Source of the DNA: Planctomycetaceae bacterium
GTDB taxonomy: Bacteria; Planctomycetota; Planctomycetia; Planctomycetales; Planctomycetaceae
DNA: 64,000 bases
Assembly (NCBI GenBank): GCA_019636285.1
Contig: JAHBXV010000026.1
Coordinates: forward strand, 1 to 64,000
Direction of reading: 5' to 3'
Shown: positions 16,935 through 26,487 of the stretch, in pieces
How the letters are laid out: each line of letters begins with the position of its first letter
Numbering within the stretch: position 1 is the first letter of the stretch
Made by a program: the position numbers and the translations under genes
Notes under the pieces: generated by a model
Databases searched by the model: none
Seen by the model: only the letters and a program-made list of their open reading frames with translations
What the model was told of the DNA's origin: nothing

Positions 16935-17311
16935 GAATCGACTCCCGCCGAAATTGCCGTCTCGTTCCGCAGTCCTGTCAATCTAGGAAAACAGGCAAGC
17001 GGTAGGGGATTTGCCGAATATGGTCACATTGCGATTGGCAACGAAAACGCCGATTTTGCCAAAGAAACACCCCGACTTCGTCCGAATACAGAAGGGACCA
17101 AGGTGCCGTCTGTCCGGCGGAAGACCATTGCGTTCGGACATGGAGCGACCAGGCTGGCCACACCAGATCGTGGTTCCCGCCAGTATAGCGGGAACCGGGT
17201 GGCCGGGAGAACGGGACTTCAATCAGGGAGGGCCGCGCGGTGCACGCGAGACAAGCAAGCCATTTGTCCGACGCCAGCCGCGCGCTGCGTCTTGTTTCCA
17301 GAGGGATCGCG
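16935..17311. other. Intergenic region with a leader hairpin
   Basis: A 377-base gap between divergent genes. Apart from the hairpin at 17174-17198, no gene, repeat copy or recognised RNA family is visible. Confidence 0.5.
17174..17198 (+). promoter_or_regulatory. Perfect hairpin in the leader of the lipoprotein gene
   Basis: GGTTCCCGC - seven-base loop - GCGGGAACC is a perfect 9-bp stem about 114 bases before the ATG of the lipoprotein gene. No T-run follows, so it could be a leader structure, operator or small repeat. Confidence 0.4.
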
Positions 17312-18511
17312 ATGAAACTGTATTTTCTGGCGTTGGGCACCGCGGTCGTCGTCTGCGTCGGGTGCGCGATGGACGGCCACCAGGGACTGACTAACAAGGG
17401 CGAGTATCATGCTCCGCCCGCCGCCATGGCATCGCGGCCCGGCCCCATGGTGGACGGCCCCGGTCCCGGCGTGATGCCCATGCTGACCGCCGGGGGCATG
17501 ATGCCCGGTGGAATGATGCCCCCGGGCATCGGCATGGGCCCGGTGATGCCGCAGACCACGCAGGTCCGGTTCGTCGGCCCCGATGGCATGCAGATTGGCT
17601 GGCAAATTCCCGGCGGCTACGCCGAGAACCAGGTGATGGCTCCGGGAAGCTACAACTTCCTGCAAGGCGCCACCTACCGCCTCAAACTGGCCGGAATTCC
17701 CGGTCGAGACGGCCTGACGCTGTATCCGACGCTGCAAGTCTATCCGACTCATCCGAACACGGCCGCGTACCTGTCGCACAACAAGGTGCCGCTGCAGTTG
17801 ACGGTCGAAGACCTCGACCAGGTCGAAAGCAATAACTTCGTGACCAAGGTCATCTACCTGCCCGATGCCAAGTACCAGGAACTGGCCATCGCCAACGTCG
17901 AAACCCTCGTTTCGACGCGGCTCGATCCGGGTGTCGATCCGGTTCACGAGGCCGATCAGCGCGGCACGATCATGGCGATTCTGCGACTGGGTAACATGGA
18001 CCTCGAAATGCCCGGTGCCGGCGGCGCTCCGCTGGCGGCTGGCCCCCACGGAATGCAGCAGGTCGCTCATCGCGTGATGGATGGAGAAGCCGGCGAGCAC
18101 ATGCCGCCCATGCCGATCGGCCCGGCCGGTGAAGGCATGCCTGGCGTCCCAGTCGCTCCGATGGTTGCCGGTTTCGGCACCCCCGGAATGCCCGCCGGAC
18201 ACCCCGTTTCCGGCGGCAATATGCCGGTTTGGGGAATGCCCTACACGGGAACGCCGATTGGCCTCCCCGGCCCGACGCACCTTCCCTACGGCGGCCCGGC
18301 CTCGCTGCAATCTCACACGGTTCGCAACCTGACGAAGACCGATCTCGGCGAGCCCGTCAAGGACATGCTGATCGACGTGCGTCACGAACCCGGCCTGAGC
18401 CAGCCGCACCCGGTCAAGTACATCGAGTACACCGAAAAGCATCCGGTCTACCGTCCGGGCGAACTGTCGCGACCGGCCTGGGATGCCGGGGCTCCTGCGG
18501 GCCAGTTCTAG
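17312..18511 (+). CDS. Planctomycete lipoprotein with Gly/Met/Pro-rich segments
   Basis: The product (399 residues from the ATG at 17312, with AGAGGGA upstream) has a lipoprotein signal [19 protein letters not shown] Met/Gly/Pro-rich stretch (about 35-80) is followed by a conserved domain (about 85-240: [10 protein letters not shown].. LYPTLQVYP.. [11 protein letters not shown].. [10 protein letters not shown]) and a second Gly/Pro/Met-rich stretch (about 240-340). The same core domain recurs in the next gene (YRLRISDLPD.. FYPSIELLDR.. VVCQFTDEEFE.. LVTKVVYLEQ), so these are tandem paralogues. I know no function; a cell-envelope structural role is an inference from composition. Confidence 0.78.
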   Translation: MKLYFLALGTAVVVCVGCAMDGHQGLTNKGEYHAPPAAMASRPGPMVDGPGPGVMPMLTAGGMMPGGMMPPGIGMGPVMPQTTQVRFVGPDGMQIGWQIPGGYAENQVMAPGSYNFLQGATYRLKLAGIPGRDGLTLYPTLQVYPTHPNTAAYLSHNKVPLQLTVEDLDQVESNNFVTKVIYLPDAKYQELAIANVETLVSTRLDPGVDPVHEADQRGTIMAILRLGNMDLEMPGAGGAPLAAGPHGMQQVAHRVMDGEAGEHMPPMPIGPAGEGMPGVPVAPMVAGFGTPGMPAGHPVSGGNMPVWGMPYTGTPIGLPGPTHLPYGGPASLQSHTVRNLTKTDLGEPVKDMLIDVRHEPGLSQPHPVKYIEYTEKHPVYRPGELSRPAWDAGAPAGQF

Positions 18512-18585
18512 TCAAAACCGGATGCCAGGGGAATTGCCGACAATGGCTCCTCGATGCCATCCGGCTCTCTGAACCATGTTCTCGG

Positions 18586-18615
18586 CAGCCCGGTTGTCTG
18601 AAAACAACCGGGCTG
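18586..18615 (+). terminator. Strong hairpin between two paralogous envelope genes
   Basis: CAGCCCGGTTGT and ACAACCGGGCTG pair perfectly over 12 bp around the loop CTGAAA. It lies 74 bases past the first gene's stop and 43 bases before the second gene's ATG. No T-run follows, so partial termination or mRNA stabilisation is as likely as full termination. Confidence 0.55.
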
Positions 18616-18658
18616 TCGGTGCATCAAGCCCTTCCTAATTCGTCTGGATGAGCGAAAC

Positions 18659-20452
18659 ATGGACGTGCGACCGCTCCCCTTCTGGATCGTGATTCTGGTC
18701 GCCTGGGCCGGTCTGTCGGTCCCAGCCTGGGCTCAAGGGGATCGCTACTGGGCCCTGAATCAGCATGTCCCCCCGGGTATGGCGGGATCATGGGCCACGA
18801 GCGCGGGTCGAAATTGCCCGCCGTGGATGCAGCCCGTCCGGATTCAACTTCCCTCGCCGGGCACGGTCACTTTCCACGACGGCGCGCAACAACCGATCAG
18901 CATGCCCGCCCCGGCGCAGGCTGCCATGCTCGTGGGACGGTTCTATCGCCTGCGAATCAGCGATCTCCCCGACTATCCCGGCGTTTCGTTCTATCCATCG
19001 ATCGAACTCCTCGACCGGCTTCATCCCCCCACGGGACGAATTGACGAGTTTCCAGTCGTCTGCCAGTTCACCGACGAAGAATTCGAAGCAGCGGCCGCGG
19101 GTCGACTGGTCACGAAGGTGGTCTATCTCGAACAGCCGCAGCGCGTGCCGCTGGAACGGTTGAACGAACCAAACTCCATCCGCAATATCGCGCCGCATCT
19201 CAATTCCATCGCTGAAGCCGATCTATTGGGCCGCCCGATTCTCCTGGTGCGGTTGGGAGCCCGTCAGCCCGACCCGCGCGTCCCCGATCCCGGCTTCCTG
19301 GGCGATGGCAGCCCACTTCAGCTCACGATCGACGCGCCGGCCGCCGTCGTCGCGCCGCCGGGAGCAGGAACGGCGAGGCTCGATGGAAAGATCCGGCAAG
19401 CCAGTTTTCGCACCACGACGCCAAGTGGTGCCATCATCGAATCATGCCCGCCCGAGCCGCGAACGCCGCTGGCCGGCTGCGACCCGTGGGGCATCGGTCG
19501 GCCATGTCTTGATGGAACCTGCGATTCGTTGCCGCAAGACTCTTCCGACGAGTACCTGTGCGACGGGGGCGATCGCGACCTGCCCGTCCATTATGGGCGG
19601 TTTGTCCGTGAAGGTCTCGATACTGAAGACACGATCGGCGAATACCGCGACCACACGGGCAAAGAACGCATGAAGCCCAGCAGCCGTGTCTGCATCTACG
19701 GTCCGCGATTCGCGCAGGTCCGCTCGATCAGCCTGCCTCATGAAGAACTGGGCAGCGACGAAGTGGCGGGCCTCGAAGGGATGCAGCGCAACGGCGGCTT
19801 CCGCAACCGGACGGGCCTCAATCAGAGCCAGGAAACCCGGATGCTCGGCGGCGTGCGCGTCCGCTCGCGGGCCAGCGGCCTGGAGTCCGAAGCCTGGACA
19901 GTTGCCAACAAACAGCTCCGCGCCCAAACGGCCCACGAAAAGATTCTCAATCTTTTCCAGGATCTCAGCTTCGTGCAGTCGGGCTATCTCGATCAGAGCG
20001 ACGCCGCCCGATTGCAGGATGGACTTAAAGCCGCCTGGACCTGGTCGCGCGATCTGTCCCCCGTCATCGCCGGCAAGGCGGAGAGCCCGGTCGAAGGGCT
20101 GGTTCTCGTCAGCTCGAACGTCATCACGATTCACGACGACGCCAAGGCCCACAAGCCCGGCGAATTGCGGCTGGTCAAGCTGGCCGACAAGAGGACCGCT
20201 CAGCCCGGCGACATCATCACGTTCACGATTCGCTACGACAATCTGGGCCCGCGCGAGATTCACCAGGTCCGTGTCGTCGACAACCTCACGCCCCGGCTCG
20301 AATACGTCGACGATTCGGCAACCTCCGACCGGGCCGGTCGACTGGTCACCGAAGACAACGGCGAAGGCAGCCTGGTCCTCACCTGGGAATTCACCGACTC
20401 GCTGCCACCCTACGTCGGCGGCGTGGTCACCTTCCAGGCCCGCGTGCGATAA
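18659..20452 (+). CDS. Exported envelope protein with paralogous N-domain and C-terminal DUF11
   Basis: A 597-residue exported protein: signal peptide (WIVILVAWAGLSVPAWA), the core domain shared with the preceding lipoprotein (about 60-215), a cysteine-containing segment (about 260-310), a conserved middle, and a C-terminal DUF11/TIGR01451 repeat (GELRLVKLADKRTAQPGDII.. YDNLGPREIHQVRVVDNLTP). DUF11 domains occur in large surface proteins such as chlamydial OmcB. I infer a structural cell-wall protein. It follows its paralogue by 147 bases with a strong hairpin between. Confidence 0.82.
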   Translation: MDVRPLPFWIVILVAWAGLSVPAWAQGDRYWALNQHVPPGMAGSWATSAGRNCPPWMQPVRIQLPSPGTVTFHDGAQQPISMPAPAQAAMLVGRFYRLRISDLPDYPGVSFYPSIELLDRLHPPTGRIDEFPVVCQFTDEEFEAAAAGRLVTKVVYLEQPQRVPLERLNEPNSIRNIAPHLNSIAEADLLGRPILLVRLGARQPDPRVPDPGFLGDGSPLQLTIDAPAAVVAPPGAGTARLDGKIRQASFRTTTPSGAIIESCPPEPRTPLAGCDPWGIGRPCLDGTCDSLPQDSSDEYLCDGGDRDLPVHYGRFVREGLDTEDTIGEYRDHTGKERMKPSSRVCIYGPRFAQVRSISLPHEELGSDEVAGLEGMQRNGGFRNRTGLNQSQETRMLGGVRVRSRASGLESEAWTVANKQLRAQTAHEKILNLFQDLSFVQSGYLDQSDAARLQDGLKAAWTWSRDLSPVIAGKAESPVEGLVLVSSNVITIHDDAKAHKPGELRLVKLADKRTAQPGDIITFTIRYDNLGPREIHQVRVVDNLTPRLEYVDDSATSDRAGRLVTEDNGEGSLVLTWEFTDSLPPYVGGVVTFQARVR

Positions 20453-20466
20453 TCAATCGACAAGAA

Positions 20467-20503
20467 CTTAGCCGCGACCCACCGGGGAGCGCTGCCCTAC
20501 TCC
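20467..20503 (+). repeat. TTAGCCGCGACCC repeat copy
   Basis: TTAGCCGCGACCCACCGGGG then AGCGCTGCCCTAC. It lies between the convergent DUF11 and comEC genes and runs into the last codons and stop of comEC. Confidence 0.75.
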
Positions 20504-22983
20504 TTGTCCCGATACGGTCGCACCGCAACCTCACCGGTCTCACGGATTGCGACCCGCACGGCACCGACTTGGCTGGTGAACAGCACCGGCACACCCCCGT
20601 AAACCGCGTCGAGATGCGTCCGCAGGTCGTTGTCGAAGCCGCTGGCGATCACCCAGTCCGGACTCGCCCACCGCGCGAGATCGGGCGTGTTCGCGCGACG
20701 GCTGCCGTGATGCGGCGACAAGAGAACGTCGACGGGCATGGGGGGCTTCCGCAGAAACGCCTCCAGGCCGTCCCGCTCAAGATCGCCGGTCAAGAGAATC
20801 CGGCGGCCCGCATATTCCAGCAGAACAACCAGGCTCGCCGCATTGTCGGACGAGAACTCTCGCCGCGGGGCTGGATGCAGGATCGAAATGCCCACCTCGT
20901 CATCGAGCTGAAGTCGTTGCCCCGCCGCCAGCACGCGCAGCGGAGTTTTGCGTTGGGAAGCGGCGTTCACAATGTCGGCGACCACCGGCTGTGTGAAGTC
21001 GAGAAACGCCTGCGGAAGCACAACCGCTCCGACGGGCAATAGTTCCATGAGCGCCGGCAACGCCTGGCAATGATCGAGATCGGAATGGGACAAGATCGCG
21101 CAGTCGACGCGCGAGCGCCCCTCCTGCCAGATCGCGGATGCCATAACTTCCGCGATGCGCGATGGACGGCCAGATCCTCCAGCGTCGTAGACCAGCGTGG
21201 CACCATTGGGAAGCGTCACGACAACGGCCAGGCCGTGTCCGATTGATGAGACGTTCACGACCAGTTCGCGCGGACGCGCGGCCAGATGCCCCCAGGCGAG
21301 GCCGACGGCGATCCAGACGGCCGCGAGGCGCAATGACCATGCCCGCCAACTCCGCCGACGGACCATCAGCAGTATTGGCGCCAAGAGCAGGTAAAAGATT
21401 GCCAGCCAGCCCTCGGACGGTCCCGGCGTCGCCACCGAGGCCATGGACCACGAGGCCACCCACGACACGGTGGCGAGGAGTCCGCCAAGCAGCGCTTCCA
21501 GAACAGGCGCCAGGACGTCGGCAAAACCTGGCCAGATCATTCCCAGCACTAACTGGGAGTAGCCTGCCAACATCAAGAGCCCCACGTACGGCGAGATCAC
21601 GACATTCAACAGGAGTGCCGAGACCGACGCGACATGAAACCGCGCGGCGACCAGGGGTGTTGTGACCAGCCAAACCGCCAGCATGACCGCGTATAAGAGA
21701 GCCAGATGGCGAATTGCGGATCGCCAGAGAGGCGAAACAATCGTTGCGTCCGGTGTCAGGGCTTCGGAATCGGCTGGATGCGCGAGGGACCATTCCCGAA
21801 CTGCAGCGATTGCGAGCACCGCCAGAAACGACAATTGAGCCCCCACGTCGAAGAGGCAGCCCGGATCGGCGACCACCAGCAAAATGACCGCCACGGCAAG
21901 AAGCTGCTGCCCCGAAACCATGCGGCCGACTCCGGACGCGACGAGCGCGAACAGGGCAATCGCGGTGGCTCTCAGGACCGGAGGGCTGGAGACCGCGAGA
22001 ATGGCGTACGCCGCCAGCCCGACACCCATCAGGCATTGCCGGCCTCGTTCCCCCAGACCGAGCACGGTACCTAAAATCCAGAACCAGCCGGCCAGAATGA
22101 CGACATTCAACCCGGAAATGGCCAAGAGGTGCGCGGTCCCCGTCTCGGCGAAGTCGCGGCGAGTCTCTTCCGGAAGCTGACGCCGTTCGCCCAGAAACAT
22201 GGTCATCGCGATCGCGTGCGTTCGTTCGTCTTGCAGGGACGCGAACGTACGAGCCGCGCGAGCTCGCGCCATCGACTGCCAGGCCAACAGATGTTCGCGA
22301 AATCCCGAGGCGGGAGAACGGGAGAGGACCGCACCCGGCGAGTCGACCGCGAGGAGCGCGGAGACACCTTGCCGTTCGAGCCAGGCTCCAAAATCGAACT
22401 CACCGGGGTTTCGTGGCTGCGGCAGCGAACGAAGTTTGCCGACGACCTTCACGCGGTCGCCAACCGCGACCGAATCCAGCTTCCCGTTGAGTTGTGCCTG
22501 CACGACTCCGCCCACGGGAATCGCTGCTGTTCGTGAATGGACGGTTTCCACGCGAATCGTGAAGCGAGTGGTCCCCTCGCGCTGCCACGACAGGCGCTGC
22601 GGCGCGGGGGGCGACCATTCCGGATTCTCGCGAACGATGCCCGACAAATGAACCAGGCGGCCTTCGTCGGTAGCGATCCAGCGAATGTCGTCAGCTGGGA
22701 TGTCTTGAACCCGCACATCGTACCACCAGGCGGACAGACTCGCGGCGACGATCAGGAGTCCCAAGGTCGCTCGAACGGGGCCGATCCATCGCTCCGCGAA
22801 CCAGGCCAACAATCCCAACGCGGCCGCGAGCGCGAAAACCAGACTCGAAAGGGGAGTCACCGCGGACAGCAAAACCCCCACGCAGACCGCCAGAGCCACC
22901 GCCAGGGCCGGCGACCGGGCTGCCTCGTGATGGAGCGAACGGGAAGTCTCGGCGGTTGAACTGTCGGACACGGTCGCGACCAC
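20497..22983 (-). CDS. comEC: ComEC/Rec2 DNA-uptake channel protein
   Basis: ComEC forms the inner-membrane channel that carries single-stranded DNA into the cell during natural transformation. The 828 residues contain, in order, an N-terminal membrane/OB-like region (DUF4131, about 50-210), the multi-helix Competence domain (about 235-520, with GTAHLLAISGLNVVILAGWF) and a C-terminal metallo-beta-lactamase-like domain (about 565-810) with the metal motif HSDLDH and LTGDLERDG, SPHHGSR. All domains are present. No other competence gene is nearby. Confidence 0.94.
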   Translation of the reverse strand: MVATVSDSSTAETSRSLHHEAARSPALAVALAVCVGVLLSAVTPLSSLVFALAAALGLLAWFAERWIGPVRATLGLLIVAASLSAWWYDVRVQDIPADDIRWIATDEGRLVHLSGIVRENPEWSPPAPQRLSWQREGTTRFTIRVETVHSRTAAIPVGGVVQAQLNGKLDSVAVGDRVKVVGKLRSLPQPRNPGEFDFGAWLERQGVSALLAVDSPGAVLSRSPASGFREHLLAWQSMARARAARTFASLQDERTHAIAMTMFLGERRQLPEETRRDFAETGTAHLLAISGLNVVILAGWFWILGTVLGLGERGRQCLMGVGLAAYAILAVSSPPVLRATAIALFALVASGVGRMVSGQQLLAVAVILLVVADPGCLFDVGAQLSFLAVLAIAAVREWSLAHPADSEALTPDATIVSPLWRSAIRHLALLYAVMLAVWLVTTPLVAARFHVASVSALLLNVVISPYVGLLMLAGYSQLVLGMIWPGFADVLAPVLEALLGGLLATVSWVASWSMASVATPGPSEGWLAIFYLLLAPILLMVRRRSWRAWSLRLAAVWIAVGLAWGHLAARPRELVVNVSSIGHGLAVVVTLPNGATLVYDAGGSGRPSRIAEVMASAIWQEGRSRVDCAILSHSDLDHCQALPALMELLPVGAVVLPQAFLDFTQPVVADIVNAASQRKTPLRVLAAGQRLQLDDEVGISILHPAPRREFSSDNAASLVVLLEYAGRRILLTGDLERDGLEAFLRKPPMPVDVLLSPHHGSRRANTPDLARWASPDWVIASGFDNDLRTHLDAVYGGVPVLFTSQVGAVRVAIRETGEVAVRPYRDKE

Positions 22984-23017
22984 GAAACTACCGCATTGTC
23001 AGGGCCTGTTTTTTCGT

Positions 23018-23085
23018 GTGCCACTGGCTCCGCCAGTGCGTCTTAAGTCTCTAATTCACAAAAAGATGCACTAGAGAAGTGGCAC
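23018..23085. repeat. GTGCCACTGGC palindromic repeat, copy 2
   Basis: The left arm 23018-23038 is identical to that of copy 1. The right arm (23069-23085, CACTAGAGAAGTGGCAC) has diverged more. The centre includes GTCTTAAG as in copy 3. It lies between comEC and the desaturase terminator. Confidence 0.82.
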
Positions 23086-23190
23086 ACACCCGAATCTTTG
23101 ACATTGACGTACCACTACCACGAAAGAAGTGTCCCGCCCCATTTTTTAGCGAGACCGCAACTCTACCCGAGCCACTCATTCCGGCGCAAG

Positions 23191-23221
23191 AAAAAACCGC
23201 CCTTCGAGACGAAGAGCGGTT
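23191..23221 (-). terminator. Intrinsic terminator of the desaturase gene
   Basis: On the minus strand the stem AACCGC-x-CTTCG / CGAAG-x-GCGGTT (one internal mismatch, loop of three) is followed directly by a T-run (TTTTTT, plus bases 23191-23196). It begins 30 bases after the desaturase stop. This is the clearest rho-independent terminator in the window. Confidence 0.9.
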
Positions 23222-23250
23222 CGTGTTCAACAGGTCGTCATCGAGGCGTG

Positions 23251-24219
23251 TTAGCCAGCCGGGATTTCATTCACGGCGGGAATGCGATCATCGACATCGT
23301 ACGCGAGGCCCACGGCCTGCAACGCTCGGATCGACCAGAAGGTCGGATCGAGTTCCCACCAGCGGTGTCCGGCACGGGCCGTGTGCGGATGTGCGTGATG
23401 ATTGTTATGCCATCCCTCGCCATAGCTGGCGACCGCCACCCACCACAGGTTTCGCGATTCGTCCTTGGTTTCGTAGTTGCGATAGCCCCAAATGTGGGTC
23501 GCGGAGTTCACGAACCACGTCGAGTGGTACATGGCCACCATCCGCAGACACAGGCCCCACAGCAGCCACGACCAGCCGCCCAGCGCGTAGAGCACAACGC
23601 CCGAGGCGACAAGCCAGAAGAAATAGGTCCGTTCGAAGAACATCATCATCGGATCGCGTTTGAGATCCGGAGTGAACCGATCGAACAGCAGTTCGCGTTC
23701 GGCCGGAGTCCGCGCGGCGAACAGCCACCAGATGTGCGACCACCAGGGGCCGTCGAGCGGCGAATGGGGATCGCCTTCCTGGTCGGATTTCTGATGGTGC
23801 AGGCGATGCGTGGCCGCCCACACCAGCGGCGAACCTTCACCAGAGAGCGCGCCCGATAACAGCGTGACGAATTTGGCCGGTGCCCGAAGCTTCATGGACT
23901 TGTGAGACAGATAGCGGTGATATCCGAGACAGATGCCGATGCTGCCGGTCAGCCAGTGCAGCACCAAAGCGACGCCGAGACCGGACCAACTGAAGAAAAA
24001 CGGGGCAGCAACTGCGCCCGCGTGCATCAGCACCATCCAGACAATGACAATCCAGTCGAGTGAACCCAGCCGCAGTCGGGCGGGGCTGAAGGCGGCAATC
24101 AGTTCTTCATCGGCCGCCGAGCGACGATTGACCGAAGGTCGATTCGCGGCCAGTTCCTGGCGGCGTTCGAGACGCTTTTGTCGCCGCGTCTTCGGGGCGG
24201 GATCAAGTGTGGCAGACAT
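23251..24219 (-). CDS. Membrane fatty acid (acyl-CoA) desaturase
   Basis: A 322-residue di-iron desaturase that would place a double bond into acyl chains in the membrane. The three histidine boxes are intact: HRYLSH, HRLHH and HNNHH, in the spacing typical of delta-9 acyl-CoA/acyl-lipid desaturases. Hydrophobic segments flank boxes 1 and 3 (WIVIVWMVLMHAGAVAAPFFF, TYFFWLVASGVVLYALGG). The N-terminus is basic. The electron donor is unknown. Ends in a good terminator. Confidence 0.93.
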   Translation of the reverse strand: MSATLDPAPKTRRQKRLERRQELAANRPSVNRRSAADEELIAAFSPARLRLGSLDWIVIVWMVLMHAGAVAAPFFFSWSGLGVALVLHWLTGSIGICLGYHRYLSHKSMKLRAPAKFVTLLSGALSGEGSPLVWAATHRLHHQKSDQEGDPHSPLDGPWWSHIWWLFAARTPAERELLFDRFTPDLKRDPMMMFFERTYFFWLVASGVVLYALGGWSWLLWGLCLRMVAMYHSTWFVNSATHIWGYRNYETKDESRNLWWVAVASYGEGWHNNHHAHPHTARAGHRWWELDPTFWSIRALQAVGLAYDVDDRIPAVNEIPAG

Positions 24220-24658
24220 CCAGGGCGTCCTTGATACAGCGTGCCGGGTGACAGAGCCGCCACGATCGATCGGCCATCTTCGGCCAGCGATCAGGACGGT
24301 CCACGTAAAAACGATGACGATTTATAGGCACAAATCGGATTTGATGTGTCAGCCTGCCGTCATCTGTCTGTCAAACTTTTGTCACGCCACAAAACACAAC
24401 AACATAAAGAGTTACGCCAAACAAAAAGCCGTGGGAGGGCGGAAACCTCTGCTCCAGTTGGAATTGGCCGCGACTGGTCACGACTGCGCGCGAGGCGCTC
24501 CCGCCATGGATGGGAGAGAGCCACCCGCGCCCCCTCATGACTGCGTTTCCCATCGGCTTGTCCGGTGGGTACGGGAATTTGACAGCCAGCACGAGACCGA
24601 TGACCTGCCCGGTTCGCCCCCCAGCCAACTTATCTGGCCGGAGCGAAAGTCGGGTGGC
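24220..24658. other. Long intergenic region, no gene seen
   Basis: This 439-base region lies upstream of the desaturase. It is locally A+T-rich (24300-24430), unlike its surroundings, suggesting a regulatory leader. A TATAAA on the minus strand (24321-24326) could be a -10 element about 100 bases before the start, but no well-spaced -35 is visible (CTGACA lies 20 bases away). Confidence 0.4.
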
Positions 24659-25096
24659 TCAGGAATCGGCCAGCGGAAGAATATTGAGCTGGGCGCCGCA
24701 GTGTTTGCACGCCACGCGCGTTCCCAGGTACTTCGAAGCGAACCGCAATTCATCGCGGCAGCCCGGACAACTGGCATAGACCGGCGATCCCGTGACGCGC
24801 GGATGTCTGGGATCGAGTTCAAAGCCAAAGCCGCAAAACTTACAGGCGACCTTGCTGCCGAGGTACTTGCGGGCGATGCGCAGCTCGCGACCGCAGTCGG
24901 GGCAGTCGCAAAACACACCTTCGGGTTGCACGTCAAGCATGGCAGCCACTTCCGGTAGCGGAACGAAGTCCGGGACTTCGACGCTGTCTACTTCCAGCTC
25001 GGGATTGAGAAGAGTTCGACAACTGCGGCAGCGGACCATGCCGGGAGGCATCCAGTCTCCACAGCCTGGGCAAGAGCCCCCGGGCCATTCGGGCAT
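24659..25096 (-). CDS. Zinc-ribbon repeat protein
   Basis: A 145-residue protein of three zinc-ribbon-like units. The first has CPGC and CRSC; the second and third are near-copies (CPDCGRELRIARKYLGSKVAC.. and CPGCRDELRFASKYLGTRVAC..), each with two CxxC knuckles. No catalytic domain or membrane segment is seen. Such proteins bind metal and usually act as small adaptors; no function is assigned. It is 150 bases downstream of the PQQ-like gene on the same strand. Confidence 0.8.
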   Translation of the reverse strand: MPEWPGGSCPGCGDWMPPGMVRCRSCRTLLNPELEVDSVEVPDFVPLPEVAAMLDVQPEGVFCDCPDCGRELRIARKYLGSKVACKFCGFGFELDPRHPRVTGSPVYASCPGCRDELRFASKYLGTRVACKHCGAQLNILPLADS

Positions 25097-25203
25097 TTCC
25101 CAACCTTTCCCATCCGCAAGGTCGGCGGTGAAAAGACGCCAACCGCTGCCCGCTGGTTCCCGCGAATGGCCCTTGAACGCGGAAATTGACCCTGAAATTC
25201 CCT

Positions 25204-25237
25204 GGAGAGAAACTGGCCGAGTGGGGCTGGTTTCTCC
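25204..25237 (-). terminator. Hairpin just downstream of the PQQ-like gene
   Basis: GGAG-A-GAAACTGGCC and GGCTGGTTTCTCC pair with one bulge and two wobble pairs around a six-base loop. It starts 9 bases past the PQQ-like gene stop on the minus strand. No T-run. Confidence 0.4.
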
Positions 25238-25245
25238 CGTCCTAA

Positions 25246-26487
25246 TTAATTGGCCGGCTTGGATTTCAGGCAGGCCAGCTTATGGAAGGATCGCAGATAG
25301 AGACGCCCGTTGGCGACGGCTGGAGTGGAATGACTCGCATCCCCCAGCGGACTGCGCCCGTACAGATGAAACGACGGAGCAGCCCCGACGACGACCACTT
25401 CGCCCGACTCCGAGATCGCGTAGATTTTCCCATCAATACAAATCGGCGAACCGCTGTAGCTGCCGCCCACCCGCTCCTGCCAGAGAACCTGATCGCGGCC
25501 GGTATCCAGGCACGAGACCACGCCGCCGTCTCCCCAGGAAAACAGCAGCCCGCCATGACTGATGAGCGTGGGAACATACGGAATCGACCGCGTGAGATGG
25601 AGCTTCACGTGGGATTCAGCCACATTGCCCGCGCCATTCGGGTCCACGCCAATCAGGTCGGAGGCCTTGCCTCCCGAGCCGCAGGTGGCCAGAACGAGGC
25701 CGTTGTGGAGAACCGGCGAGGCGACCGTCCGCTTGGGAAACGGATTCGTACTCCACAAGGTCTCTCCCGTCCAGGGATCATGACCGGTAATACCCGTCGC
25801 CCCCGAAACCGCAACCAGCACAGGCCGCTCGGCTGCGGCTTCCACGATAATCGGCGTGGCGTAGCTGGCCTCGCGCGAAGTACGAGGAGTACTCCAGACG
25901 GTGCGGCCCGTCAGGCGATTGACCGCCACGAGCGAACTCGAGCCATCCTGATCGTTCGCCAGAATGACGAGGTCTTCAAAAACGATTGGAGACGTTCCCT
26001 GGCCGTGCTGGCTGGAAAACGGCCCCAGCAGGTTCCGCCACAGCAGATTTCCGTCGAAGTCATACGCGGTGAGCGTGTACTTCTCCTGGTCGGCGAAAGC
26101 CACGTAGACTCGTTCGCCGTCCGTCGCGGGCGTACTGGAGGCGTAACTGCTCTTGGCATGCTTGGGATTCGTGTTGAAGCCCTGCGACCGAGACCAGATT
26201 TCCTTGCCGGTCGCGGCATTAAGGCAGAGCAGATGCCGCAGACGACCCTCATCAGTCGCCGTGGTGACAAACAGCCGGTCCCCCCAGATGATGGGAGCCG
26301 CATGACCGACACCGGGAATGTCGACGACCCAGTCGTAGTCTTTCTCGGTCCAGACGGTCGGAATCGTCGCATCGGAGCTGATGCCACTCCCGTCCGCGCC
26401 GCGAAAACGCGGCCAATTCTCGGCCTGGACCGAGGAGGACAGAACAAGGCCGGCAAGACACAAACAAAACACCCAGCGCGACGGCAT
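25246..26487 (-). CDS. Exported PQQ-binding-like beta-propeller protein
   Basis: From the ATG at 26487 the product is 413 residues: signal peptide (VFCLCLAGLVLSSSVQA) followed by NWPRFRGADGSGIS, the standard opening of planctomycete PQQ-like propellers, then eight-bladed quinoprotein-type repeats (CLNAATGKEIWSR, AYDFDGNLLWRN, AVNRLTGRTVWS, GHDPWTGETLWS, CLDTGRDQVLWQE). No heme or active-site dehydrogenase motif is present, so it is likely a scaffold or binding protein rather than an alcohol dehydrogenase. Confidence 0.88.
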   Translation of the reverse strand: MPSRWVFCLCLAGLVLSSSVQAENWPRFRGADGSGISSDATIPTVWTEKDYDWVVDIPGVGHAAPIIWGDRLFVTTATDEGRLRHLLCLNAATGKEIWSRSQGFNTNPKHAKSSYASSTPATDGERVYVAFADQEKYTLTAYDFDGNLLWRNLLGPFSSQHGQGTSPIVFEDLVILANDQDGSSSLVAVNRLTGRTVWSTPRTSREASYATPIIVEAAAERPVLVAVSGATGITGHDPWTGETLWSTNPFPKRTVASPVLHNGLVLATCGSGGKASDLIGVDPNGAGNVAESHVKLHLTRSIPYVPTLISHGGLLFSWGDGGVVSCLDTGRDQVLWQERVGGSYSGSPICIDGKIYAISESGEVVVVGAAPSFHLYGRSPLGDASHSTPAVANGRLYLRSFHKLACLKSKPAN

